Of a stretch of 64,000 nucleotides of DNA, positions 36,710-44,849 are shown in pieces. Made by a program: the position numbers and the translations under genes. Below the pieces are notes generated by a model, which saw only the letters and a list, made by a program, of their open reading frames with translations, was not told the origin of the DNA and did no database searches. Within the stretch, counting starts at the first letter, position 1. Every line of letters begins with the position of its first letter. Source of the stretch: QFNR01 sp043842855 (GTDB taxonomy: Bacteria > Pseudomonadota > Gammaproteobacteria > Burkholderiales > Neisseriaceae); contig JBBPJF010000003.1 of the NCBI GenBank assembly GCA_043842855.1, positions 186,001-250,000 of the forward strand, given 5' to 3'.

Positions 36710-37510
36710 TTACTGTGACTGAGTACGTTTGCTGAACGCTTGGATTTGTTTAAGCGCACTCTGGATACGTGCTTCATTGCTAGGATGAGAAGCAAAATAG
36801 GATAATGGACCCGCCGCACTCTCTCCATATAGTTTATTTAGTTTTTGTAACATATGTACCACTGCATGAGGATCCATATGATGCCGATGAAGCATTAAAA
36901 CTGCATAATTATCAGCTTCTAATTCTTGCTTTTGGGAATACTGCCCGTTTATTAGACCTAATACAATTTTTTGGAACAAAGGACTATTCAATAGTTCCGC
37001 TCTACCATAATTGCTAATAGTTTTTAAAGCCAAGGTAGTTAAACCCATTGTCTTAAATTCACGACTGGTATGCTTTAAGGCTACATGGCCCATTTCATGC
37101 GCAATAACTGCAGCCAATTCTTCATCACTAAAGTAATCCATCTTCGCAGAATTAACCCGCACGCATCCGTTAAATGTAGCAAAAGCGTTAAATTCATTAG
37201 CTTTGTATACTTTGAAACTAAGAGGTTGACCCAATAACTCACCATCTAGACCTCTAGCGATCCTTTTAATACGTCGGGTTTCTGGTCCATTTTCTGGCAG
37301 GACTGTGTGGGTCAGATCTTCATTTTTACAAACCTGTTCTGATAATTCTGTAATCTGCTTATCAGATACCCCTAAGACATCAAGCATCTCTGCCCCCATC
37401 CCCAACCAGTCATTAGGGGGCAATTCAGAACAACCAGATATTGCCAACATACCTATAGATAAACTTAACACTAAGTAACAACTTGAAATTTTCGAGATCA
37501 ATAACTTCAT
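36710..37510 (-). CDS. M48 family metalloprotease lipoprotein (LoiP-like)
   Basis: 266 residues. The signal peptide ends in MLAISGC with lipid Cys27. The zinc site HEMGH is at 138-142 and the third ligand is in QKQELEADNYAV. The size and the HVALKHTSREFKTMGL helix resemble E. coli LoiP (YggG), a periplasmic protease at the outer membrane, more than the larger BepA, which carries TPRs. It is monocistronic, with AAAGGTGG before the ATG. Confidence 0.85.
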   Translation of the reverse strand: MKLLISKISSCYLVLSLSIGMLAISGCSELPPNDWLGMGAEMLDVLGVSDKQITELSEQVCKNEDLTHTVLPENGPETRRIKRIARGLDGELLGQPLSFKVYKANEFNAFATFNGCVRVNSAKMDYFSDEELAAVIAHEMGHVALKHTSREFKTMGLTTLALKTISNYGRAELLNSPLFQKIVLGLINGQYSQKQELEADNYAVLMLHRHHMDPHAVVHMLQKLNKLYGESAAGPLSYFASHPSNEARIQSALKQIQAFSKRTQSQ

Positions 37511-37852
37511 CTTCCACCTTTAGTAAAAAAGAACACACCCAACCCCAGCTAGCTATTAAAACGAACTAGCTGTATCCCACGCCGTATAAGCTGCGGCCAC
37601 TATCAATTTTATGTTTAGATTAAAAAATCATACATTGTCGACAGTTATTACGTGTTTAAAACCAGTTACATTTGATTTTAATTTGTTTACCCCAACAAGC
37701 AAGGTAACTACGCAAAGAACCGGCCAACCCTCAAGCCACTAGTAAAAACCACTTAATAAACATTTCTAAAGGGTCAATCAAGCGCTAAAGCATAAAAAGC
37801 TATTAAGACAAGAATGCTAGTGGCACACAACAATATAATCCCACTAGGCTAT
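37511..37852. other. 340-bp gap, nothing recognised
   Basis: AT-rich with no open frame of coding quality. It must hold the M48 protease promoter on the minus strand. Confidence 0.45.
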
Positions 37853-38881
37853 TTAATCATGCCGACGAAAAGTAGGTAATATAGCATCCCAAGCTTGCAA
37901 CATCTGGGCATCAGTCAACTCAACTCCATCCTGTTTTTTAGTCACCTCAATCTGAGCTTCCTGGCGATCACTCTCCCAAATAAAATAGTAGTTTGCTCGG
38001 CCTAATTTCCATAAAACCTCCGAACCCGCTATACCATTGAGTTTACGCTTACCCTTTCTTAGTAGTCTCGGCACCTCACTATTATGGGCTAAAATAAAAG
38101 GGGAGGAAGAATGTAGTACATCCCTATCTAATAAGGACTGGCCTCGGCTATCATAGGGATATCCCAAATATAGCGATAACGTAAAATTTTCTAGCTCAGG
38201 AAATGATACCTTAACAGCTCCAGTCCAAGAGACCCGCCCATTGTCTGCCAAAAAAACCCCAGGTAGACAAATACCTTTTCCAATCCTCTCATTTTTATTC
38301 GGATTTCTCTCCCTCAAGCCCAATATATAATGCTTTTTAAACCTATTCTCAATGCGTCGGATATTCTTGTCTACCAACTTACTTAAATTATTTGGTTCTT
38401 CCCCTTGCTTTACTGAAGGTATACTGAAAGAAGAATAGACCATATAAGTCCAATCACCTACTTGATTAACTAAGGTTGTAAAATAAGGAAAGCCAAAATC
38501 GATTCTAAGCTCTAAATCCCAATCTGGTCCTCCATATCGAGTAACGTATAAAAGAGCTTTCTGAGGTATCAGTACTTTATCAGAAAAGTAGAGTTCATTG
38601 TAATCCTCTCCAGATTCCCTAATTTTCTCGACTTTTAGAGAGCTCGACTGAAAATTTTCTTCTTGAGAAGCACGAAGTCGATCGCCTCCATAAAAAACAT
38701 TAGTCATCTCTTCAGAAAATGCCCGCGGCAGACGTAGCTGATAACGTCCTATACAATAAGGAACAGCTGTCCAATAATTTTTATCATATGAAGTAGTAAT
38801 CGGGCCTGCTGCTACGGAAGAAGCCATCAAACAACCAAGTGCCCACAAAGAAATACGTGTTCGCATCATTTCAAACATCAT
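37853..38881 (-). CDS. exported protein resembling Tli4-type immunity proteins
   Basis: 342 residues with a signal peptide (ISLWALGCLMASSVAAG). Two similar halves can be seen. The first begins VPYCIGRYQLRLPRAFS and the second GKGICLPGVFLADNGRVSW, the 'C-x-GR-x-x-x-x-LP' and 'F-C-L-P-x-x' patterns found in periplasmic Tli4 proteins that protect against T6SS phospholipase Tle4. No phospholipase or T6SS gene is nearby, so it could be an orphan immunity gene or a relative with another task. ATGs at 38881, 38878 and 38866 are possible starts. Confidence 0.45.
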   Translation of the reverse strand: MMFEMMRTRISLWALGCLMASSVAAGPITTSYDKNYWTAVPYCIGRYQLRLPRAFSEEMTNVFYGGDRLRASQEENFQSSSLKVEKIRESGEDYNELYFSDKVLIPQKALLYVTRYGGPDWDLELRIDFGFPYFTTLVNQVGDWTYMVYSSFSIPSVKQGEEPNNLSKLVDKNIRRIENRFKKHYILGLRERNPNKNERIGKGICLPGVFLADNGRVSWTGAVKVSFPELENFTLSLYLGYPYDSRGQSLLDRDVLHSSSPFILAHNSEVPRLLRKGKRKLNGIAGSEVLWKLGRANYYFIWESDRQEAQIEVTKKQDGVELTDAQMLQAWDAILPTFRRHD

Positions 38882-38937
38882 CCCAGAAAAGTAACACAGG
38901 TTAAAGATTAGCTAGATCTCACTTGCCAGAAGCCATA

Positions 38938-39594
38938 CTACACAGCGGCCAAAGCCTGGTGGAATAGCAACTCTACTTGACTTAATTTCGAGAGCGTCTC
39001 CAGATAACGTCTCACTTTCGAGGGATATCTTATATCCTTAAATAAGGTTAGAGCACGCAAAACGGCAAACAGGTGAAAGTCATCGAAGGAAAGTTCTCCA
39101 TTGACTGCCTCCTCACTCCTAATTAAAGCCACCAGTTGAACAAGCTGTATATTTATTTCCTCTACATACAAAGGACGCTTTAGCCTAAGCTGCACAAGAG
39201 GGGCGCCCAAAAGCCGCTCCTTCTTCTGGGTGTAATAGTCAACTGCTGCTCGCGTAGCAAACTCTGGTAGTGCTAGTAAACCAAAGTGTGACATCGTTAA
39301 GGGTCGCCAACTAAGACTAACTCGGCTCAGCCAGTCACCTATTGCAGCCGATTGCTTTCCTCTGATCAGCGGTGCTTCCAGTTCGTCAACAAAACGGATT
39401 ATATCAAGACTTTCTTTCATATAGGTATTGGATGCTATTTTCAGGACAGGAACCTGCTTAACTCCTACCATCCTGATGACTGCCTGCTCCTCATCATTCA
39501 ATAAGTAACAAAGCTGCACTGGTTTATTTTTCAAGCCAAAAATCATCCTTGCTTTTACACAGTAGGGACAATGCTCATAGATAAACAACTCCAT
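38938..39594 (-). CDS. grxB: glutaredoxin 2
   Basis: About 218 residues from ATG 39594. The active site CPYC lies at about residues 9-12 in IYEHCPYCVKARM, GVKQVPVL is the cis-Pro loop, and the C-terminal half is a helical GST-like domain, as in E. coli GrxB (215). It reduces disulfides with glutathione. It starts seven bases after the recR stop, so it sits at the end of the dnaX-ybaB-recR run. Confidence 0.88.
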   Translation of the reverse strand: MELFIYEHCPYCVKARMIFGLKNKPVQLCYLLNDEEQAVIRMVGVKQVPVLKIASNTYMKESLDIIRFVDELEAPLIRGKQSAAIGDWLSRVSLSWRPLTMSHFGLLALPEFATRAAVDYYTQKKERLLGAPLVQLRLKRPLYVEEINIQLVQLVALIRSEEAVNGELSFDDFHLFAVLRALTLFKDIRYPSKVRRYLETLSKLSQVELLFHQALAAV

Positions 39595-39600
39595 CGTCAA

Positions 39601-40197
39601 TCATATCCCAATCAGTTTCCGTTCATAAAAAGCCTGGGCTAAAGTACCAGCGTCTACAAACTCCAGCTCACCTCCTAATGGAATACCTTTTGCCAGTCGC
39701 GTTAATTTAAAAGAAAACTTTTTTAAAATCTCCTGCAATACAAAAGCCGTAGTTTCCCCTTCAGCATTAAAATTGGTCCCTAAAATAATTTCCCTAAGCT
39801 GACTATCTTCTAAACGTGCTAGTAGCTGTCTGATTGCAACGGAATTCAGATCCATATTCTGTAAGGGCTGGACAGCGCCCATCAAAACAAAGTATAAACC
39901 ATCATGGCAATTAGCAGACTCCATTATTTGTACATCTAAGGGCATTTGTACTATCATCAACTTTGATTGATCTCTACGAGGATCAGCACAGATCTCGCAT
40001 AAATTGCTCTCACAAAATGTATTGCAGCGATTACAATGAGAGACCTGCTTTAACGCTTCTTGTAAACACTTAATTAAATTTTCCGTTCCCTTTCTATTGT
40101 GTTGTAACAGGTGATAAGCAATCCTCTGTGCTGATTTAGCACCAATATTAGGTAATACTTCAAGTGCATGTGCTAATCTAGTAAAAGCATCACTCAT
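39601..40197 (-). CDS. recR: recombination mediator RecR
   Basis: 198 residues. N-terminal helix-hairpin-helix (VLPNIGAKSAQRIAYHLL), zinc finger with Cys55, Cys58, Cys67 and Cys70, then a Toprim domain (EIILGTNFNAEGETTAFVL). Works with RecF and RecO to load RecA at gaps. It begins right at the ybaB stop. Confidence 0.96.
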   Translation of the reverse strand: MSDAFTRLAHALEVLPNIGAKSAQRIAYHLLQHNRKGTENLIKCLQEALKQVSHCNRCNTFCESNLCEICADPRRDQSKLMIVQMPLDVQIMESANCHDGLYFVLMGAVQPLQNMDLNSVAIRQLLARLEDSQLREIILGTNFNAEGETTAFVLQEILKKFSFKLTRLAKGIPLGGELEFVDAGTLAQAFYERKLIGI

Positions 40198-40530
40198 CTA
40201 TTTAAATAAACTTTCCATGCCTGCAGGCAAACTCAGCCCACTAGTTAAATTACCCATCAGCTGTTGGGTTGTATTTTCAACCTTCTTGTTGGCATCATTG
40301 ATCGCCGCTGCGACTAGATCCTCCAACATTTCCTTGTCTTCTAGGAGTTGAACATCTTCAATAACTACTCTCTTGCAGGCATGCTGACAAGTCAGCGTAA
40401 CCTTGACAGCTCCTGCTCCTGATTCTCCCGTAACTTCCGTATGAGCAAGTTCTTCCTGTGCTTTTTTCATCTTTTCTTGCATTTGCTGAGTTTGTTTCAG
40501 CAAATTGCTAATTCCACCTTTTCCAAACAT
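40198..40530 (-). CDS. ybaB: YbaB/EbfC nucleoid-associated protein
   Basis: 110 residues from ATG 40530, preceded by TAGGAG; a longer in-frame start at 40581 inside dnaX is not supported. It begins FGKGGISNLLKQTQQMQEKM and has the VTGESGAGAVKVT turn, with a C-terminal helix with VENTTQQLMGNLTSG. DNA-binding dimer commonly found between dnaX and recR, as here. Confidence 0.94.
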   Translation of the reverse strand: MFGKGGISNLLKQTQQMQEKMKKAQEELAHTEVTGESGAGAVKVTLTCQHACKRVVIEDVQLLEDKEMLEDLVAAAINDANKKVENTTQQLMGNLTSGLSLPAGMESLFK

Positions 40531-40544
40531 AGTAACTCCTATAC

Positions 40545-42251
40545 CTACCTTTCTTTCCAGTATATATTCTGAATATCCCACTCTCCCTCAAAAACCTCTT
40601 TGAGTCTGGTGGCTATCTTATCAGAATTTAAGTGCTCCAAACCCTTTCTTCTTTTTTCCTCTGCGATTAAATTGTGAAATTGGTTGTAAGTAAGCAAACC
40701 TGCTTGCCATTGCAGCCAAAGCACCTGAACAGACCATCGCTCTAAAAAAAACTTTTCTATAGTAAGTTTTGCTGGTTGGAGTACATCAACTGGTATCGCT
40801 GTCTCATCTTTAATACTACATTTGAGCACTCCAGCTTCCATACTTATCCATGCTATATTCCTTAACAAAAATGCATATTGAGGCATGCATTCATTTGCCA
40901 GTTGCATATATTCCGACCATCTCTGCTGTTCTGCTGATGATGCCTTCAAATTATCTGTAACTATTTGCGGCACACAATCCCTCTTATTCTCATTGGAATA
41001 AGCATGGCTCAATGATCGCGAAAGCGGCTTAGGAGAAGCACAAACTTCCTTAACTCGCTCTATCTGTCTATCCTGAGACCCAGTTACTTCAGTAGCAGTG
41101 GTTAAATTAACTTTTTTTTTAAGCTCGCCAGTTGACTGAGCCGTTAAAGAAGATTGAGATAAAGTGCTGGCTAAAAAATAAGGTCGAAAAGACATCAGAC
41201 GCATTATCGTCATCAAAAAACCTGTATACTCATCCGGAGCAATGCTTTGGTCTTCCTTACCGCGAATAACAGTCTGGTAATAAACTTGTATCTCTTCTTC
41301 AGATAAACTCTCAGCTAAAATTTTAAACTTTTCTTCTCCTGGGTATAAGTCTATAGAGAAGGCTTTTGCTGTAGCTAACTCCTTTAAAAGTATAGCAAGT
41401 TCATTAAGTATTGGTTGAAAACTGATCGTCTGGCGATCTAACCATTGCAATTTTGAATAAATCAACTCTTTCTCTTCTCGATGAATCGCCTCTAAAAGGT
41501 CATAGAGATGCTCTCTCTCTACCAAACCCAGCATTTGATTGACTAGTTCTGCGCAAACGACTCCATTACCCAACGCGATAGCCTGATCCAGCAAGCTTAA
41601 CGCATCCCTCATGGAGCCCGCTGCTGCTCTAGAAATTATACTAACTGCCACCGGCTCGTGAGAAACTCCTTCCTTTCTCAAAACTTCTTCCAAATGACTC
41701 TGGATTTCTCCTGCACTAAGGTTCCTTAGAATTAATTGTAAACAACGACTTAGAACTGTTATTGGTACTTTTTGCGGGTCAGTAGTGGCTAAAATAAACT
41801 TAACATGATCGGGAGGTTCTTCCAGCGTTTTAAGCATGGCATTAAAGGCGCTCTTGGAGAGCATATGCACTTCATCAATAAGGTAAACCTTATATTTTCC
41901 TTCTACTGGTAGGTAAACCGCGTTATCCAATAACTCTCGTATACTATCAATTCCAGTATTAGAAGCTGCATCTAATTCTAATAAATCCGTGAATTTTCCT
42001 TCATCAATACTTTGACATACTTCACAATCTCCACATGGCTCACCTTCCACCGCTTGGGGGCAGTTTAAACTTTTTGCAAAAATACGGGCAATAGTTGTCT
42101 TTCCGACTCCTCGAGTGCCCGTCAGCAAATAAGCGTGGTGAAGACTATTTCGTTTGATCGAATTTAGAAGTGCTTGCGTGACGTGGTCCTGGCCCACCAC
42201 TTCAGAAAATTTTCTGGGCCTTAACCTTCTCGCCAATACCTGATAATTCAT
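40545..42251 (-). CDS. dnaX: DNA polymerase III tau (and probable gamma) subunit
   Basis: 568 residues. Walker A GTRGVGKT is at 45-52, and the zinc module uses Cys64, Cys73, Cys76 and Cys79. DEVHMLSKSAFNAML and the arginine-finger TTDPQKVPITVLSRCLQ follow. Domain III ends near 360, then a linker leads to the tau-specific C-terminus. At codons 378-380 the gene has nine consecutive A; a one-base backward slip leads to Ser and stop, giving a 381-residue gamma-like product. The ATG overlaps the mltB stop (ATGA). Confidence 0.96.
   Translation of the reverse strand: MNYQVLARRLRPRKFSEVVGQDHVTQALLNSIKRNSLHHAYLLTGTRGVGKTTIARIFAKSLNCPQAVEGEPCGDCEVCQSIDEGKFTDLLELDAASNTGIDSIRELLDNAVYLPVEGKYKVYLIDEVHMLSKSAFNAMLKTLEEPPDHVKFILATTDPQKVPITVLSRCLQLILRNLSAGEIQSHLEEVLRKEGVSHEPVAVSIISRAAAGSMRDALSLLDQAIALGNGVVCAELVNQMLGLVEREHLYDLLEAIHREEKELIYSKLQWLDRQTISFQPILNELAILLKELATAKAFSIDLYPGEEKFKILAESLSEEEIQVYYQTVIRGKEDQSIAPDEYTGFLMTIMRLMSFRPYFLASTLSQSSLTAQSTGELKKKVNLTTATEVTGSQDRQIERVKEVCASPKPLSRSLSHAYSNENKRDCVPQIVTDNLKASSAEQQRWSEYMQLANECMPQYAFLLRNIAWISMEAGVLKCSIKDETAIPVDVLQPAKLTIEKFFLERWSVQVLWLQWQAGLLTYNQFHNLIAEEKRRKGLEHLNSDKIATRLKEVFEGEWDIQNIYWKER
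41112..41120 (-). promoter_or_regulatory. dnaX: A9 slippage site in dnaX
   Basis: On the coding strand CTT is followed by AAA AAA AAA GTT AAT. Reading one base back, or adding one A by transcriptional slippage, gives AGT TAA directly after the lysines. Similar A runs produce gamma in other bacteria (A AAA AAG in E. coli; A9 with transcriptional slippage in Thermus). No strong downstream stem was found. Confidence 0.6.
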
Positions 42252-43276
42252 TTACCTATACCCTGCCGTATCCCTTCTGCAATGCCTTCTACCGCCATCA
42301 CGTAGTGACGACTATGATTGTAGTCCCAAATAGAATAAAAATTCTTCAGGCCTACGTAGTAATCATATTCTCCCGGCGCACGTTCCAGTCTGAATAGAAT
42401 AACTGGTTCTTCATCCGAAAGGGGCACAGAAATATTCACTCCTTTTTCCTTCAACTCTTTGACCGTATGAGACAGTGAGGTTTTTTCATCTATCAGTGTC
42501 TGTAATTCAGGTGTGATCTCTAGCGACACTGGGTAAACTACTTTCTGTCCCTTCACCCAACCATGTAGCTGTAAATAATTCGCTACAGACGCAACAGCAT
42601 CTGCTTTGTTTTCCCATATATCAGCTGGTTCTTGCTTAGAATAACTAACTGCCCACTTCCGATAGCTCGAGGGCATAAATTGTGGATATCCCATAGCTCC
42701 CGCAAAACTGCCCTTATAAGAAAAAAGGTCCCGTCCTGCTTCCTTACTCATTAAAAAAAATTGCTCTAACTCTTTCTGGAACAGCGCCTCCCGGCGAGGA
42801 TAATAAAAAGATAGCGTATATAAAACATCCGCTACTCTATCCTGTCCCATAAACGCTCCGTAACGCGTTTCAATACCTAAAATAGCTACAATATACTCAG
42901 CTCCGACACCAGTTTTTTTGGCTACTTGCTTCAAAACTTGCTCATTTTCTTTATAAAAGCTAATCCCCCCCTGTACCATAGGATCCGTAACACTTATCTT
43001 TTTATAAACGTACCAAGGCTTTGAAGTAGAGGGCTTATCCATTGTCTTAATAAGATCCTCTCTATAAACGACTTGGGAGATAAAACTCTCCCAATCAGTA
43101 GAAGACAATACCCCTTTTTCAAGCATCTGTTGTTTAAACTGAACTATTTTTTGCTGAGCATCATCCATCAACGTTGGGGAGGGAAGAGAAGAACCTGTAC
43201 CTGGTATAACATGCGTACCTTCATTAGCACAAGCGACTATCAAACCCAGTATTAAAAACAACAAAGATTTCTTCAT
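42248..43276 (-). CDS. mltB: membrane-bound lytic murein transglycosylase B
   Basis: About 342 residues from ATG 43276, preceded by GAGGAG; an upstream frame extension has no site. The signal peptide SLLFLILGLIVAC gives a lipid Cys. The catalytic Glu is in ILGIETRYGAFMG (about residue 136), and AGAMGYPQFMPSSYRKWAV is the substrate groove. It cleaves peptidoglycan to 1,6-anhydro products. Coupled to dnaX by an ATGA overlap, an unusual neighbour. Confidence 0.93.
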   Translation of the reverse strand: MKKSLLFLILGLIVACANEGTHVIPGTGSSLPSPTLMDDAQQKIVQFKQQMLEKGVLSSTDWESFISQVVYREDLIKTMDKPSTSKPWYVYKKISVTDPMVQGGISFYKENEQVLKQVAKKTGVGAEYIVAILGIETRYGAFMGQDRVADVLYTLSFYYPRREALFQKELEQFFLMSKEAGRDLFSYKGSFAGAMGYPQFMPSSYRKWAVSYSKQEPADIWENKADAVASVANYLQLHGWVKGQKVVYPVSLEITPELQTLIDEKTSLSHTVKELKEKGVNISVPLSDEEPVILFRLERAPGEYDYYVGLKNFYSIWDYNHSRHYVMAVEGIAEGIRQGIGK

Positions 43277-43331
43277 CAGTGTCTCCTCACTAAGATTGCT
43301 CAATTATAGCTCAAGCCCTGTTGGCAGAAAC

Positions 43332-43360
43332 AAAAAAGCTGCCCTAAGGCAGCTTTTTTT
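43332..43360 (-). terminator. bidirectional rho-independent terminator after rplI
   Basis: AAAAAAGCTGCC (43332-43343) and GGCAGCTTTTTTT (43348-43360) form a perfect stem around four bases. U tracts occur in both directions. It ends the rpsF-rpsR-rplI transcript just before the mltB promoter region. Confidence 0.93.
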
Positions 43361-43377
43361 GTTTCCTCCACCGAATA

Positions 43378-43830
43378 TCAATCTGCTTGAGAAACCACTG
43401 TTAACTTAATTGTAGCAACTGCATCATGGTGGTAAGCTACCTCAATTTCATACTCACCCAAATTTTTCAAAGGTCCATTAGGTAAACGAATACTAGAACG
43501 CTCGGTAGGCAATCCTATTTCATTTAGACAGCGTGCAATGTCAATAGTGGTTACTGAACCAAATAAACGTCCATCAATACCTGATTTCTGCTTAATCACG
43601 ATACATTGTCCATCTGCCCTAGCCTGCTTTTCTCTAGCCTCAGTAATTCGGGCTTCTTGTTTAGCAATGAATTCAGCTCGCTTCTGCTCAAAATCAGCTA
43701 TAGTTTCTTTGGTAGCCCTTCTCGCAATACCATTAGGAATCAAGTAATTGCGTGCATAACCATTCTTTACCTCTAACACATCACCTAAATCACCCAAATG
43801 GCCTACCTTTTCCAGGAGAATAACTCGCAT
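43378..43830 (-). CDS. rplI: 50S ribosomal protein L9
   Basis: 150 residues, normal length. It begins MRVILLEKVGHLGDLGDVLEV followed by NGYARNYLIPNG, the conserved N-domain. The connecting helix and C-domain (GRLFGSVTTIDIA) are intact. AAGGGG is before the ATG. Last gene of the S6-S18-L9 cluster. Confidence 0.98.
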   Translation of the reverse strand: MRVILLEKVGHLGDLGDVLEVKNGYARNYLIPNGIARRATKETIADFEQKRAEFIAKQEARITEAREKQARADGQCIVIKQKSGIDGRLFGSVTTIDIARCLNEIGLPTERSSIRLPNGPLKNLGEYEIEVAYHHDAVATIKLTVVSQAD

Positions 43831-43841
43831 GTTCCTACCCC

Positions 43842-44078
43842 TTACTTATGTTGGTCTGTATAAGGCAATAAAGCCAAAAACCTAGCACGCTTAATCGCTA
43901 GAGATAATTGCCGCTGGTAATGTGCCTTTGTACCAGTAATTCTACATGGGATGATCTTCCCATTTTCAGCAATAAAATCCTTCAACAGATCTACATCCTT
44001 ATAATCTACCTGTTTAATATTTTCCACTGTAAAGCGGCAATACTTCTTCCTCTTGTACATCGCATGATGCTGCGCCAT
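43842..44078 (-). CDS. rpsR: 30S ribosomal protein S18
   Basis: 78 residues from ATG 44078 (an in-frame TTG further up is unlikely). KYCRFT and DYKDVDLLKDFIAENGKI, RITGTKAHYQRQLSLAIKRARFLALLPY are all standard. It pairs with S6 on the platform of the small subunit. Confidence 0.97.
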   Translation of the reverse strand: MAQHHAMYKRKKYCRFTVENIKQVDYKDVDLLKDFIAENGKIIPCRITGTKAHYQRQLSLAIKRARFLALLPYTDQHK

Positions 44079-44369
44079 TGTTAGTACCCCCGTACTCAAT
44101 TATTCCAATAGATTTCTTCCACTTTCCTCACGGAAAGCTACCTGCTTCCTAAACCCAAACTTAAAACTTTCCAAGCCGCTGCCTAATTTCCTTATCTCTT
44201 TACTAGTACCCATTACATCACTAAACTCATTACACTATACAACATTGCTGATGTAACCTACTTAATATACTAGGTAAAGGAAAACTGACAAAAGCACCGA
44301 TAGTGATTTTAAACTTGACAACTTCCTGAACCAAACTTGTATCACCAGGTCATCAGGATACTTAAAAAA
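44079..44369 (-). pseudogene. priB position: no intact gene, possible remnant
   Basis: In betaproteobacteria and enterics the primosomal protein PriB normally lies between rpsF and rpsR. Here 290 bp hold no frame of adequate length with a start. On the minus strand at about 44270-44340 the peptide LVQEVVKFKITIGAFVSF appears, which loosely resembles the PriB stretch before its GFLA strand, then the frame ends. Either priB is lost and this is its relic, or the gap is unrelated. Confidence 0.3.
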
Positions 44370-44729
44370 TTAACTACCCTTTGAACCTGAATTCAAAAGG
44401 TTCTTAGATTTCTCTTCTTTCATCATCGGAGAAGGTTCAGAAAAAGCTCGATCCACCCTAGAAATGAGATGCCTTAAAACCGCATCATTAAATTTGAAGA
44501 CTGTTTCTATTTCTTCAATAATAGAGGTATCACACTCTATATTCATCAACACGTAGTGAGCCTTATGTAATTTATTGATTGGATAAGCTAGCTGGCGACG
44601 ACCCCAATCTTCTAAACGATGAAAAATACCCTTAGATTCAGTAACCAGCGCCTTATACCGCTCTATCATAGCGGGGACCTGTTCACTTTGATCAGGGTGG
44701 ACAATGAATACAATCTCGTAATGACGCAT
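44370..44729 (-). CDS. rpsF: 30S ribosomal protein S6
   Basis: 119 residues. MRHYEIVFIVHPDQSEQVPAM opens the family fold, with GRRQLAYPINKLHKAHYVLM in the middle. The tail after residue 100 (KEEKSKNLLNSGSKGS) is variable. AAGGAG precedes the ATG. First gene of the cluster, with a promoter at 44819-44847. Confidence 0.97.
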   Translation of the reverse strand: MRHYEIVFIVHPDQSEQVPAMIERYKALVTESKGIFHRLEDWGRRQLAYPINKLHKAHYVLMNIECDTSIIEEIETVFKFNDAVLRHLISRVDRAFSEPSPMMKEEKSKNLLNSGSKGS

Positions 44730-44818
44730 GTTTTCTCCTTACGGCTATAAAGCCTTCTACTCACGCGAAGCGTAAAAGGCAAGGCAAAAAAGACAAAGTA
44801 CCCAAAAATAAGCCGCCG

Positions 44819-44847
44819 ATTGTACCACAGATCCCCTCGTAAGACAA
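44819..44847 (-). promoter_or_regulatory. sigma-70 type promoter of rpsF operon
   Basis: On the minus strand a TTGTCT box (44842-44847) is followed after exactly 17 bases by TACAAT (44819-44824). It lies 90 bp upstream of the rpsF start and directly behind the stop of the OPT gene. Confidence 0.7.
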
Positions 44848-44849
44848 CT

